A stretch of 64,000 nt of DNA from Bacteroidaceae bacterium (GTDB taxonomy: Bacteria > Bacteroidota > Bacteroidia > Bacteroidales > Bacteroidaceae), in contig JAKSIU010000010.1 of the NCBI GenBank assembly GCA_024398615.1, forward strand, positions 1 through 64,000, read 5' to 3'. The notes under the pieces were generated by a model, which searched no databases, was not told where the DNA came from, and saw only the letters and a list, made by a program, of their open reading frames with translations. Positions 1-7,390 of the stretch are shown here, in pieces; position 1 is the first letter of the stretch; each line of letters starts with the position of its first letter. A program made the position numbers and the translations under genes.

Positions 1-179
1 AAGACTATAAAAGATAATAAATGACAAGCATACATTTCTTTTGCCCGAAGCTTGGCCCTTATTTTCCGAAAATTGACTGAAATCAAATTTCCGAAAACTG
101 GTGCATCATGCAGATAGTGTTGCTGCAAGTTCAACATCAGATGGACTTTTTTAGTGTTTCCAATACTGAAACAACTGGA

Positions 180-212
180 AATGAGACCTGCAAAATGGGT
201 CTCATTTTTTTT
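180..212 (+). terminator. Rho-independent terminator-like hairpin
   Basis: A 9-bp stem (AATGAGACC pairing with GGTCTCATT) is followed by a run of T. No gene that it would end can be seen upstream in the window, so the transcript presumably starts before position 1. Positions 1-179 hold no gene that I can support. Confidence 0.6.
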
Positions 213-238
213 GCTCCAAAATGAAGTTGAAAAAAATT

Positions 239-258
239 GTGGTCAAATGTGGTCAAAT
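239..258 (+). repeat. Tandem 10-bp repeat GTGGTCAAAT, possible integrase arm sites
   Basis: Two perfect head-to-tail copies of GTGGTCAAAT lie 55-75 bp beyond the 3' end of the minus-strand tRNA-Leu. The tandem ACTTGCGGTTT sites beside tRNA-Asn at 4952-4973 have the same spacing from their tRNA. By that analogy they may be integrase arm-binding sites at the end of an element that continues to the left of the window. The other end is not visible, so this is inference. Confidence 0.4.
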
Positions 259-264
259 TTGGGA

Positions 265-306
265 GATAGAAAAAGAAAAGCCCCTCTACAAGGTGCTGTA
301 GAGGGG
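265..306 (-). terminator. Terminator of tRNA-Leu
   Basis: Read on the minus strand, a 10-bp stem (CCCCTCTACA with TGTAGAGGGG, loop of 6) is followed by a T-rich tract. It lies directly downstream of tRNA-Leu. Confidence 0.8.
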
Positions 307-313
307 TTTGTTG

Positions 314-395
314 TACCCAGAGCCGGGGTCGAACCGGCACGGGTTGCCCCACTGGTGTTTGAGACCAGCGCGTCTACCGATTCCGCCATCTGGGC
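314..395 (-). tRNA. tRNA-Leu (anticodon CAA)
   Basis: The minus strand folds as a class II tRNA of 82 nt. The acceptor GCCCAGA pairs with TCTGGGT (G-U at the first pair), and the anticodon loop CTCAAAC gives CAA, which reads UUG. A short variable arm and the T-loop TTCGACC are present. No CCA is encoded. It may be an integration site, see the repeats at 239-258. Confidence 0.92.
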
Positions 396-532
396 TTGAT
401 GGCTGCAAAAATAGGACAAATTCCCGAGATTTGCCATGTCATTCGGATTTTTTAGCACCTGTTTTCTTTGATTGTCCATATATTTCCACTAATTTAGAGG
501 GCATTGGAAACAATGTAAAAACATCTTGAGCA

Positions 533-1621
533 ATGTTAGGTTCTGATTTTTACTGCGTTGTGCTGGCTGGAGGCCTTGGCACAAGGCTTTGGCCACTCAG
601 CCGCAAGGGAATGCCAAAGCAGTTCCTGGATTTCAACGGTGACGGTTCGACTCTCTTGAAGACAACCGTAGCCCGAATGTCACGTATAGTACCCAAAGAG
701 AATGTCATAGTATCCACGAATCTTGATTTCTATGACGATGTGCTCCAGCAGTTGCCGGACCTTGACCCGCTTCAGGTGCTCAGGGAGCCGGCAGTGAAGG
801 GTACAGCGCCAAGTATCATGCTGGCGGCATATCACATCCGTGATCTCAATCCCAATGCCAATGTGGTTGTGGTACCATCGGATCTGGTCATTATGGACGA
901 GGAACCATACGAGAAGACCATTCTTGACGGTCTGGAGTTCGTGTCACATCATGACGGCCTGCTGACTGTGGGAATACGTCCCACCAGACCTGAAACCCGT
1001 TTCGGCTACATCCAGGCCGATGACTATCAGGTTGACGGCATGCACAAGGTGCGCGCATTCACTGAAAAGCCCGAAGAGTCATTCGCCAAAATATTCGTTG
1101 AAAGCGGCGAATTCTTCTGGAATTCGGGTATCCTGATGTGGAACGTCAACTCCTTCATAGAGATAGCGGGACATTGCCTGCCTGAGCTTGTTGCCCAGTT
1201 CAACGGCATATTCGACATTGTGCATAACCGTGACTCCAGGCGCAGTCTGCTCTATTCCGTATATGAGGCGTTCCCGCGCATTTCAATTGACTATGCCGTA
1301 TTGGAGAAGTCCGATAATGTGTATATGGCTACCGGCAATTTCCGTTGGAATGACATTGAGAGCTGGGATCTGCTCTACGACTACTGCCGCAAGGATGATA
1401 ACGGAAACGTGATAGGTGCATACATAAGCCAGACATACAACTGCAACGGCAACATGGTGTTGTGCAACAATGAGAAGAAACTGGTGGTGGTTGACGGACT
1501 GACTGATTTCCTGGTGGTCGAGACCGATGACGTGCTGGTCATCTGCCCCCGTGACAAGGAGGTCGATTTCAAGAAATACCTGAATGACACCAAGGTCCGG
1601 TTCGGAGAGAAGTATTCCTGA
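533..1621 (+). CDS. manC: Mannose-1-phosphate guanylyltransferase
   Basis: This 362-residue protein should make GDP-mannose from mannose-1-phosphate and GTP in the cytoplasm, supplying surface glycans. Near the N-terminus it has the nucleotidyltransferase signature AGGLGTRLWPLSR with the following K-Q of the pyrophosphorylase site, and further on AFTEKP, the usual sugar-nucleotide motif. It is the short form and lacks the C-terminal phosphomannose isomerase domain of two-domain AlgA/ManC proteins. It stands alone: no other GDP-sugar genes are near. A hairpin at 1649-1686 ends it. The start is the first in-frame ATG after a stop; no Shine-Dalgarno is visible, as is usual in this phylum. Confidence 0.9.
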   Translation: MLGSDFYCVVLAGGLGTRLWPLSRKGMPKQFLDFNGDGSTLLKTTVARMSRIVPKENVIVSTNLDFYDDVLQQLPDLDPLQVLREPAVKGTAPSIMLAAYHIRDLNPNANVVVVPSDLVIMDEEPYEKTILDGLEFVSHHDGLLTVGIRPTRPETRFGYIQADDYQVDGMHKVRAFTEKPEESFAKIFVESGEFFWNSGILMWNVNSFIEIAGHCLPELVAQFNGIFDIVHNRDSRRSLLYSVYEAFPRISIDYAVLEKSDNVYMATGNFRWNDIESWDLLYDYCRKDDNGNVIGAYISQTYNCNGNMVLCNNEKKLVVVDGLTDFLVVETDDVLVICPRDKEVDFKKYLNDTKVRFGEKYS

Positions 1622-1648
1622 TTGAATCCATTTGTATAAAGACAAAAA

Positions 1649-1690
1649 ACATTCCGGGACTCCGCTGCGGCAGAATCCCGGAATGTCTTT
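1649..1690. terminator. Bidirectional terminator between manC and the esterase
   Basis: A perfect 11-bp stem (ACATTCCGGGA with TCCCGGAATGT) is flanked by an A-run on the left and a T-run on the right, so it can serve both convergent genes. Confidence 0.8.
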
Positions 1691-1704
1691 TCGTGTGGGG
1701 ATGA

Positions 1705-2535
1705 TCAATAACCCAGGTAACCCAGCATGCGTCCGGCATAGCGGCGGCCGAATTCACGCAGGCCCTTGGCATTGAAATGCAGATGGTCAAAGCCGGCTGC
1801 GCAACCGTAGGCGGGAACAACCATTGAAGTCGGGATTACGCTTGGCAGCTTTGCCATGACTTCATTGTGACCTGCACATACGCCGCGCTGGTCAGCTGGA
1901 ACGACTTCGCCTGAAATGAGAGGAACGTTTGCTGCTTCCAGACCAAGGTCGGCAAGAATGTCCTCATAGACTTTCTTGACCTTGTTAGGCCATTCCTCTT
2001 CGCCGCTGTTCGATTCACCCTGATGGAGCAGGATACCCTTGATGACACCGTCCTGCTGGGCCTTCTTGCACAGTTCAATGAGACGTGCGTAAGGATCGCC
2101 ACCGTATGCATTGGCAATGTTCTTGAGCCAGTCGGCCGATGTAGAGATGTATTCCTGAGCCTTTTCCTTGTCGAACAGTTCTATCTTACAGCCTGCAACG
2201 GCAACCATTACGACACCGATCTTGGTGCCTTCGGGCATGTTCTGAGCCATGGTGCGGCCAAACCAGTCGGCAGGGGTCAGACCTGTGTTGGGACGTGCCA
2301 ACGGTGGAACGGCCTTGCGCCATTCACCCATCTTGCTGTCAGGGAAATCGACTGCGTTCATGGTGACAAAGTTTTCAGGGACACCTTCCTTGTCAATCTG
2401 TTCGGGACGCGGGTTGCCTTCCATGTTTGACTGACCGATGCAGATGTAGATGTGGAAATTCGGGTCGACCTCGGCCAGACCCTTGACTGGAGCAATTAAC
2501 AGTGCTGCCAGAGCGATAAGTGCTGTTTTCTTCAT
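1705..2535 (-). CDS. Secreted SASA-family carbohydrate esterase
   Basis: The protein has 276 residues and begins with a signal peptide (MKKTALIALAALLIAP, cleavage near residue 22). The mature part has the SGNH/SASA hydrolase signature: GQSNMEG with the nucleophile Ser near residue 36, HQGESNS in the middle, and DHLHFNAKG near the C-terminus carrying the Asp and His of the catalytic site. The family removes acetyl groups from sialic acid or from plant and host glycans; which substrate applies here cannot be read from sequence. It is a single-gene unit, divergent from the small membrane protein at 2647 and sharing a terminator with manC. Confidence 0.82.
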   Translation of the reverse strand: MKKTALIALAALLIAPVKGLAEVDPNFHIYICIGQSNMEGNPRPEQIDKEGVPENFVTMNAVDFPDSKMGEWRKAVPPLARPNTGLTPADWFGRTMAQNMPEGTKIGVVMVAVAGCKIELFDKEKAQEYISTSADWLKNIANAYGGDPYARLIELCKKAQQDGVIKGILLHQGESNSGEEEWPNKVKKVYEDILADLGLEAANVPLISGEVVPADQRGVCAGHNEVMAKLPSVIPTSMVVPAYGCAAGFDHLHFNAKGLREFGRRYAGRMLGYLGY

Positions 2536-2646
2536 TTTTTATTGAATTTGAGTTGATATAATCACATTCTTGCATGCAATTTTCGGAATTTTGGCTGAAA
2601 CGAACAAGAAAAACGGGTAGCTTTGTGAATCCAAACTGAATATACT

Positions 2647-3066
2647 ATGGCAAAAAGAACGACAAAGGCAAACAATGCCTTCCTGATAGGTTCAATTCTC
2701 ATGATAGTCCTGGTGCTTCTTGTGGTAGTGCTTTTCATTTTCCTGGCGTTCAAGATTTATGACAGGAGGGATGGCCAGTATTCCGAGCGCTATGAAATCA
2801 GAATGGGACTGTCCCTGACAGGATGTCCCACCACCTTATATATGAACGACAGCCTGCTGTTCCAGGGAACACCCGGTGCAGCCATGACTTTTCAGGTTGA
2901 CCGTTTTGCCCAGCAGTCAACCATACTGGTAGTCGACGGTGAGTCCGATGTGGTCACTACCGTGGAAATGCCGGTGAAATCGGCAAGAATCATCATTGAA
3001 GCCGATAGCGTTCACTGTCTTCCCTCAACCGGTGCGCCCTTCAGTATTCCGCGCCACCGGTTCTGA
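2647..3066 (+). CDS. Small single-pass membrane protein, unknown function
   Basis: This 139-residue protein starts with a short basic tail and one strong membrane helix (about residues 12-37), followed by a likely periplasmic, strand-rich domain of about 100 residues. I do not recognise the family. A -7 element TAGCTTTG at 2618-2625 lies just upstream and supports expression and the chosen ATG. The last 55 bp overlap, tail to tail, the 3' end of the S41 protease gene on the other strand, so the two C-termini share DNA. The overlap may come from loss of an earlier stop codon. Confidence 0.65.
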   Translation: MAKRTTKANNAFLIGSILMIVLVLLVVVLFIFLAFKIYDRRDGQYSERYEIRMGLSLTGCPTTLYMNDSLLFQGTPGAAMTFQVDRFAQQSTILVVDGESDVVTTVEMPVKSARIIIEADSVHCLPSTGAPFSIPRHRF

Positions 3067-4676
3067 TCGGACAGCAGTTTCACAGCCTCTTCAAGGAACT
3101 TGTCTCCCTTGAGCCCCTGTACAACCATGCCCTTCTGGTAGTAGTATCGGCCTACGATTTCAATGGCCAGAATGCGTTTCAGGTCATCCGTGAATAAGTC
3201 CAGGTCATTCTCCATGTCGTAGGTGAGTTTGGATTCGAGCGCCTGGAACTCGGCCAGGGCCTTGCCTTCCAGTCCTTCGGCCTTTGCCAGACTGCGCAGT
3301 GACTTCAGCGCCTGGCTGCTTGAGCTGGTGAACTTGAAGTCATGTCCGGCAATGTACTGCTTGAAGCTTTCAAGTTCGCTGTCATCAATGGCGAATTCGT
3401 CTGCCGGGGCTATTTCCGGGTGTGCAGCGTGATAATCGCTGGCGTAGTTGAACAGGACGATATCCTGAGACAGGGCATAGACCAGCTCAGGAATGGTGTC
3501 GGGGATGCATTCGATATCGGGTCGTATGCCACCGCCATCACGTACGGGACGTCCGGCTGCAGTGTGGAATTCGCTTGTCAGACTGTCCGGAATGTGCTGT
3601 GCCTGCCCCTTGTCATTGCGATGGGTGTAGTCAATCTCCTGAATGCAGCGTCCGCTTGGAATGTAGTACTTTGCCGTAGTCAGCTTGATGGTGCCGTTGT
3701 AGGGCAGGGGTCTTGTGCTCTGGACCAGTCCCTTGCCGTATGACCTTGCCCCGAGTATGACCGCACGGTCCAGATCCTGCAGGCTGCCGGCCACAATCTC
3801 GGAAGCCGATGCCGATTCACCGTCAATCAGGACAACCAGCGGAATCTGGGTGTCAACAGGTTTGTGCTGTGTGGAATAGCTGTTGTCTGTGCGGCTGTTC
3901 CTTCCCTTGATATCCACAACGCGGGTGCCCTGCGGAACGAACAGTCCCACAATGTCAACCGCTTCCTGAAGCAGTCCGCCACCATTGCTGCGCAGATCCA
4001 GTATGATGCCTTTCGCACCCTGTGCCTTAAGGCTGACGAGTGCCTCAAGAACCTGACGGGAGCAGTTCTCGGTAAACGATTCAAGCAGGATGTATCCGTA
4101 TTCGCCAACCATTCCGTAGTAGGGAACTGCCGGCATGGCAATGATACTGCGGTCTATTCTGTATTCTATGGAATCGTTCTGACCGTGATGTCTTACCGCC
4201 ACGGTGAGACTGGTTCCGGGATCGCCTCGCAGATGGTCGCTCACATACTGCGATTCGCGTCCCTTCATGCTCTCTCCGTCAATGGCCAGGATTATGTCGC
4301 CGGCCTTGAGCCCGGCCTTCTGGGCCGGCATGCCCTCGTACGGCTCATCTATATAAATGTAGTCATAGCCCTTGTACTGCCTGATAATTGAACCTATGCC
4401 GGCGTACTTGCCCGTGGTCATGGTCTTGAGATTCTTCATATCGGCCTCCGGATAGTATTCGGTATATGGGTCAATGCCACGGAGCATGGCGCTTATTCCG
4501 CGTTCTATGGCCTCCTTGTAATCAAGCGTATCAACATAGAAAATGTCCAGTTCCCGTACTATATCGTCGAATATCTCCAAGTTTGATGATACCTGAAACT
4601 CATGGTCATTACCCTGTGCCATCAGGTTCCCGACCAGCAGAGAAGACAGCAGTATGGAAGCAAAATGTTTTTTCAT
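3012..4676 (-). CDS. S41-family carboxy-terminal processing protease
   Basis: The protein has 554 residues. A signal peptide (first 20 residues) sends it to the periplasm. A PDZ domain with the sequence MPAQKAGLKAGD lies near residues 90-170. The peptidase domain carries IDGESASASEI (catalytic Ser, about residues 280-295) and SYGKGLVQ with the catalytic Lys, the Ser-Lys dyad of tail-specific proteases. A helical C-terminal extension of about 130 residues follows the catalytic domain. Such proteases trim or degrade periplasmic and lipoprotein substrates. Its 3' end overlaps the gene at 2647 by 55 bp. A weak -7 element (TACCTTCG on the minus strand, 4706-4713) lies upstream. Confidence 0.9.
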   Translation of the reverse strand: MKKHFASILLSSLLVGNLMAQGNDHEFQVSSNLEIFDDIVRELDIFYVDTLDYKEAIERGISAMLRGIDPYTEYYPEADMKNLKTMTTGKYAGIGSIIRQYKGYDYIYIDEPYEGMPAQKAGLKAGDIILAIDGESMKGRESQYVSDHLRGDPGTSLTVAVRHHGQNDSIEYRIDRSIIAMPAVPYYGMVGEYGYILLESFTENCSRQVLEALVSLKAQGAKGIILDLRSNGGGLLQEAVDIVGLFVPQGTRVVDIKGRNSRTDNSYSTQHKPVDTQIPLVVLIDGESASASEIVAGSLQDLDRAVILGARSYGKGLVQSTRPLPYNGTIKLTTAKYYIPSGRCIQEIDYTHRNDKGQAQHIPDSLTSEFHTAAGRPVRDGGGIRPDIECIPDTIPELVYALSQDIVLFNYASDYHAAHPEIAPADEFAIDDSELESFKQYIAGHDFKFTSSSSQALKSLRSLAKAEGLEGKALAEFQALESKLTYDMENDLDLFTDDLKRILAIEIVGRYYYQKGMVVQGLKGDKFLEEAVKLLSDQNRWRGILKGAPVEGRQ

Positions 4677-4753
4677 TTCAGTGAGATGTTAGAACCTTAC
4701 AAGGGCGAAGGTAGATATTTTTATGCTTTTCTCCATTTTTTTCGGGCTAAGAT

Positions 4754-4784
4754 GTTGCAGATTCCAAAAAAGGCAGTACATTTG
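4754..4784 (+). promoter_or_regulatory. Promoter of tRNA-Asn
   Basis: GTTG at 4754-4757, a 19-bp spacer, then TACATTTG at 4777-4784: a near-perfect Bacteroidetes sigma-ABfr promoter about 40 bp ahead of the tRNA. Confidence 0.75.
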
Positions 4785-4826
4785 CACCGCATTTGAGAGG
4801 GACGCAAGCCCCGCCGGATGTGGAAA

Positions 4827-4900
4827 GCTTCCTTAGCTCAGTCGGTTAGAGCATCTGACTGTTAATCAGGGGGTCCTAGGTTCAAGTCCTAGAGGGAGCG
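4827..4900 (+). tRNA. tRNA-Asn (anticodon GTT)
   Basis: 74 nt, acceptor GCTTCCT with AGGGAGC, anticodon loop CTGTTAA, T-loop TTCAAGT, discriminator G. Its 3' half (from 4859) lies inside the 44-bp direct repeat that bounds the integrated element. The 5' half is chromosomal and the 3' half was restored by the element. The displaced original 3' half is at 11283-11326. Confidence 0.95.
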
Positions 4901-4902
4901 CA
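4859..4902 (+). repeat. attL, 44-bp direct repeat (tRNA-Asn side)
   Basis: Identical over 44 bp to 11283-11326; the next bases differ (T against A at the right, A against C at the left). It includes the tRNA anticodon loop, T arm and acceptor 3' strand, the usual target of tyrosine integrases. Confidence 0.93.
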
Positions 4903-4910
4903 TTGAAAAT

Positions 4911-4948
4911 CAAGCACTTACAAGCAAAAATGTAGGTGCTTGTTTTTT
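4911..4948 (+). terminator. Element-borne terminator for tRNA-Asn
   Basis: CAAGCACTTAC pairs with GTAGGTGCTTG (11 bp with one G-U) and is followed by six T. It lies inside the element and replaces the native terminator now found at 11333-11368. Confidence 0.7.
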
Positions 4949-4951
4949 CTT

Positions 4952-4973
4952 ACTTGCGGTTTACTTGCGGTTT
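4952..4973 (+). repeat. Two tandem ACTTGCGGTTT sites, left arm of att
   Basis: Two perfect head-to-tail copies of an 11-bp motif, 50 bp inside attL. Four more copies in the same orientation lie near attR. This resembles the arm-type integrase sites of lambda-like attP. From 4974 to 5200 there is no gene: two TTTTTAGGCCC repeats, the 14-mer at 5051-5064 and a weak hairpin at 5111-5140. Confidence 0.75.
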
Positions 4974-5050
4974 TGGTGTTTTTAGGCCCTTTTTAGGCCC
5001 TTTTTTAACGGCAAACACCCTTCAAGGTGTTGAACCTATCGGGGTGTTAT

Positions 5051-5064
5051 AAAGGTTTGAATCA
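5051..5064 (+). repeat. 14-bp motif AAAGGTTTGAATCA, copy 1
   Basis: The same 14 bp occur inverted at 9004-9017 and 11081-11094, where each runs into the start codon of an element gene. This copy precedes no visible gene. Confidence 0.5.
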
Positions 5065-5200
5065 CTGCAAATATACTCCTTTTTTCGTTTCTGGCATCCA
5101 TGAGCATAAAAAAACGGCGCGTTTCACAACGAACCGTTTTCCACAAATAACTCATTGACATTGGAAAATCATCCCACAACAAATCAATAATGGCAAATAA

Positions 5201-5413
5201 TCAATGGAGTATGCCCCGGCGTTTCATGCCTTCAATCACTCCGGCAAACATACCAGGGTAATATTTACGTTGCTTCATCAGTTCCGCCTGTTCCTGCTCG
5301 GCTGCTGCCTCCTTTTCGGCTGCTGACAAATCGCCCTGCTGAATACGGATTTGCAAGGCATCTATTATGTCCGTCAGTTCGTAAATTCTCGCTCTAATTT
5401 CTTCTTGTGTCAT
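5201..5413 (-). CDS. Small coiled-coil protein of the element, unknown
   Basis: The protein has 70 residues from the ATG at 5413. It is charged and helical, with heptad-like spacing through the Ala/Glu/Gln-rich middle, and ends in a short Gly/Lys/Arg segment. An upstream in-frame start at 5443 would overlap the preceding gene by 23 bp, whereas 5413 leaves a 7-bp gap, so I prefer 5413. It is the last gene of the left-pointing series, apparently co-transcribed with the 250-residue protein. No family is recognised. Confidence 0.6.
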   Translation of the reverse strand: MTQEEIRARIYELTDIIDALQIRIQQGDLSAAEKEAAAEQEQAELMKQRKYYPGMFAGVIEGMKRRGILH

Positions 5414-5420
5414 TTTCGTA

Positions 5421-6173
5421 TCATTTAATATAAATAGTCCCACGTTCTATATCCATGCTAATTGCGGCATTGCTCAATCTGGTTGCATCGTCCTGGAGGC
5501 TTTCCAGGGTTGCAATACGCTTGCCTGCAACCATGAGATAACGTATAACGTTGCCGGGTTCAATGTCTTTGAGGCTTTCCGGCCTGTAAGGGTTGCCTAT
5601 ATAGTGGCGGATCATGGCAACGGCATCAATCCCGCATTGCTCTATTTCTCTCAATTGCTGAACGATTGAGGCGAACGATTCGGCGATATGCTTGAATGAT
5701 TCCGGCACCTCGCGGCTGAACGATTGAGCAACCAGATTAATGAAGGCATCGGACAGTTCCAGGCGTTTGTGCCTGAATGTCATGTCGGCATCGGTGGGCA
5801 TAACTCCGTATCGGGTGCAATCCTCGCTCCAGGCCTGGCCCACTCCATCCGCGCGCCTCGCAACATCATAGGGTATTGATTCCCTTGCTTTTCTTTCTCC
5901 GTCTGCCTGCAAGTACTTGGGAGCTGCAACATGATAGGCCCACGCCTCATAGTCGGCAACGGCTTGTTCCCTCAATGCCTCGCTACCTCGCTTGAGTATT
6001 GCAACGCAAAGTTCCTTGGTAGGTGTCATCTCTGCATCCTTGACGATTGCCGATATACCTTGTAGTGTTGCGTTCAGCAACGGAACGGCAACGGTTAGCC
6101 ACCTTTCGCGGCCGCGCTTGTCGCATAGAATGGTGCGACCTCCAATTTCTTCAATAGTATAACTTTCTTCCAT
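5421..6173 (-). CDS. Unknown 250-residue protein of the element
   Basis: Mostly helical and soluble, with no signal peptide or membrane segment. I see no known motif. Near residue 130 it has TFRHKRLELSD, and the 231-residue element protein has a TFRRDNVDFD segment, but the similarity is too short to claim relationship. It is preceded by a 135-bp intergenic region with two 17-bp direct repeats that may control it, and is followed after 7 bp by the 70-residue protein. Candidate cargo or helper-interference gene; function unknown. Confidence 0.65.
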   Translation of the reverse strand: MEESYTIEEIGGRTILCDKRGRERWLTVAVPLLNATLQGISAIVKDAEMTPTKELCVAILKRGSEALREQAVADYEAWAYHVAAPKYLQADGERKARESIPYDVARRADGVGQAWSEDCTRYGVMPTDADMTFRHKRLELSDAFINLVAQSFSREVPESFKHIAESFASIVQQLREIEQCGIDAVAMIRHYIGNPYRPESLKDIEPGNVIRYLMVAGKRIATLESLQDDATRLSNAAISMDIERGTIYIK

Positions 6174-6191
6174 TTTTCTTCAATTTTTGGG

Positions 6192-6278
6192 ATAAATAGT
6201 GCAATATTTAGGGTAATACCTCTTGTTAGGATTATTTTGTATAAAGATACGAAAATTATGTATAAATAGTGTAATATT
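6192..6278. repeat. Pair of 17-bp direct repeats upstream of the 250-residue gene
   Basis: ATAAATAGTGCAATATT at 6192-6208 and the same with one change (C to T) at 6262-6278, exactly 70 bp apart. They flank a minus-strand TATCTTTA -7-like box (6242-6249). The phasing suggests operators for one regulator. Confidence 0.5.
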
Positions 6279-6307
6279 ATGCAATTTGTTTTCTCTCCTC
6301 GGGATGG

Positions 6308-7270
6308 CTATTTCAGCGTAATTCCTGCATCTTTCGCCATAGTGAAGAAATACCCTTCATTGCGTATCGGGTTATTCTCGTTCGCCTGGCTGAACACCTT
6401 GTCGGGGTTCTGCTTTTGGTGCTTGCCTGTGGTGCTACTCCACACATCGCATAGACGGAGGAACAGGCCCCGGCCTCTTTCGCCAAATGCGCGCGCCAAT
6501 GACATGGCCAGATACCTCCACGCCTGCCAGGTGGTCGCAATGGGGTTGCCTTGTTGCTCGGCCTGTCTTACTATCTCCTCGGCCCTTGTGAATGTCTTGT
6601 CGGAATCGGTGGCATATACGTTGCTGCACCTTGGTGCTTGGGTGCATGAGCCTTGCGGCATCCAGGAGGCGAACGGTTCGGCATCCTCGTTGATGAACGG
6701 TTGATCGTCCCAACTTATATAACGCGGTTTGGCAATGGTATTCGCGCTGTCATCGGTTGCAACTCCCTGGGCCTTCAGTTGCTCCACAAATGCCCTGTAA
6801 TAGCCTTTGTATCGGTCTGGGTTGGCGGCATCATCCGGCACCCTTATTAGCGCAAATACACCCTCTCCACGCGCCGACAATCCACAATATGCAACACCCT
6901 TGCAAGCGCATACTATTGCCTTCATGTCGTCGGTTGTTAATCCTGGGTTATCCTGGTGGTCAATGTCAATTTGCATTAGTCTGCTAAACTCTGCAAGGTG
7001 GTCGGCATCCCTGTGCGCTCCATATATCCCAGTTGGCATATATATGGGAAGGTACTTGGTTTTCATCGTTTTGGCCTTGTCGGGATCGGTCTTGTTAATT
7101 TCCCTTATCAGTTCTATGGTACTCTTATATTTTGTGGCAATAGGACCATATAACACATAGTTTAGTGTTACTTTCTTCGCTTGGTCTTGGCTCACTCCGT
7201 TGCGGACCGCATACGTTACCCAGGTGCTTGAGAATAAACCCGGGTATGAATGATAATTCCCTTTACTCAT
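6308..7270 (-). CDS. Primase-like protein with BT4734/VirE-N type domain
   Basis: The 320-residue protein resembles the BT4734-like (VirE N-terminal) domain found at the front of replication proteins of Bacteroidetes mobile elements. It has the acidic MQIDIDHQDN motif near residue 115 and the CGLSARGEGVFALIRV segment that follows it, the spacing expected of an archaeo-eukaryotic primase-type active site. In most relatives a VirE-type helicase domain follows; here the protein ends after about 100 further residues, so it is a stand-alone form. The likely role is to prime or start replication of the excised element. Family identification is from memory of the motifs. Confidence 0.72.
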   Translation of the reverse strand: MSKGNYHSYPGLFSSTWVTYAVRNGVSQDQAKKVTLNYVLYGPIATKYKSTIELIREINKTDPDKAKTMKTKYLPIYMPTGIYGAHRDADHLAEFSRLMQIDIDHQDNPGLTTDDMKAIVCACKGVAYCGLSARGEGVFALIRVPDDAANPDRYKGYYRAFVEQLKAQGVATDDSANTIAKPRYISWDDQPFINEDAEPFASWMPQGSCTQAPRCSNVYATDSDKTFTRAEEIVRQAEQQGNPIATTWQAWRYLAMSLARAFGERGRGLFLRLCDVWSSTTGKHQKQNPDKVFSQANENNPIRNEGYFFTMAKDAGITLK

Positions 7271-7352
7271 TTCTTTACTTTCTAAAAGATTCTAATATAT
7301 TCTATCTAATTCTTATATATTAATAGGTCGCTCCCTGTTTCGGTCTAGGTTT

Positions 7353-7364
7353 CGGTATATACCG
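7353..7364. promoter_or_regulatory. 12-bp palindrome upstream of the primase-like gene
   Basis: CGGTATATACCG is a perfect palindrome about 85 bp upstream of the primase-like gene, within a run of CGGT repeats. It could be a repressor site; weak evidence. Confidence 0.3.
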
Positions 7365-7390
7365 ACTTTTGAAAACGGCCCCACAATAGC

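Noticed and set aside
5111-5140. Terminator AAAACGG/CCGTTTT after the last element gene
   Set aside because: The stem is only 7 bp with a 16-nt loop and lies 60 bp past the stop; too weak to call.
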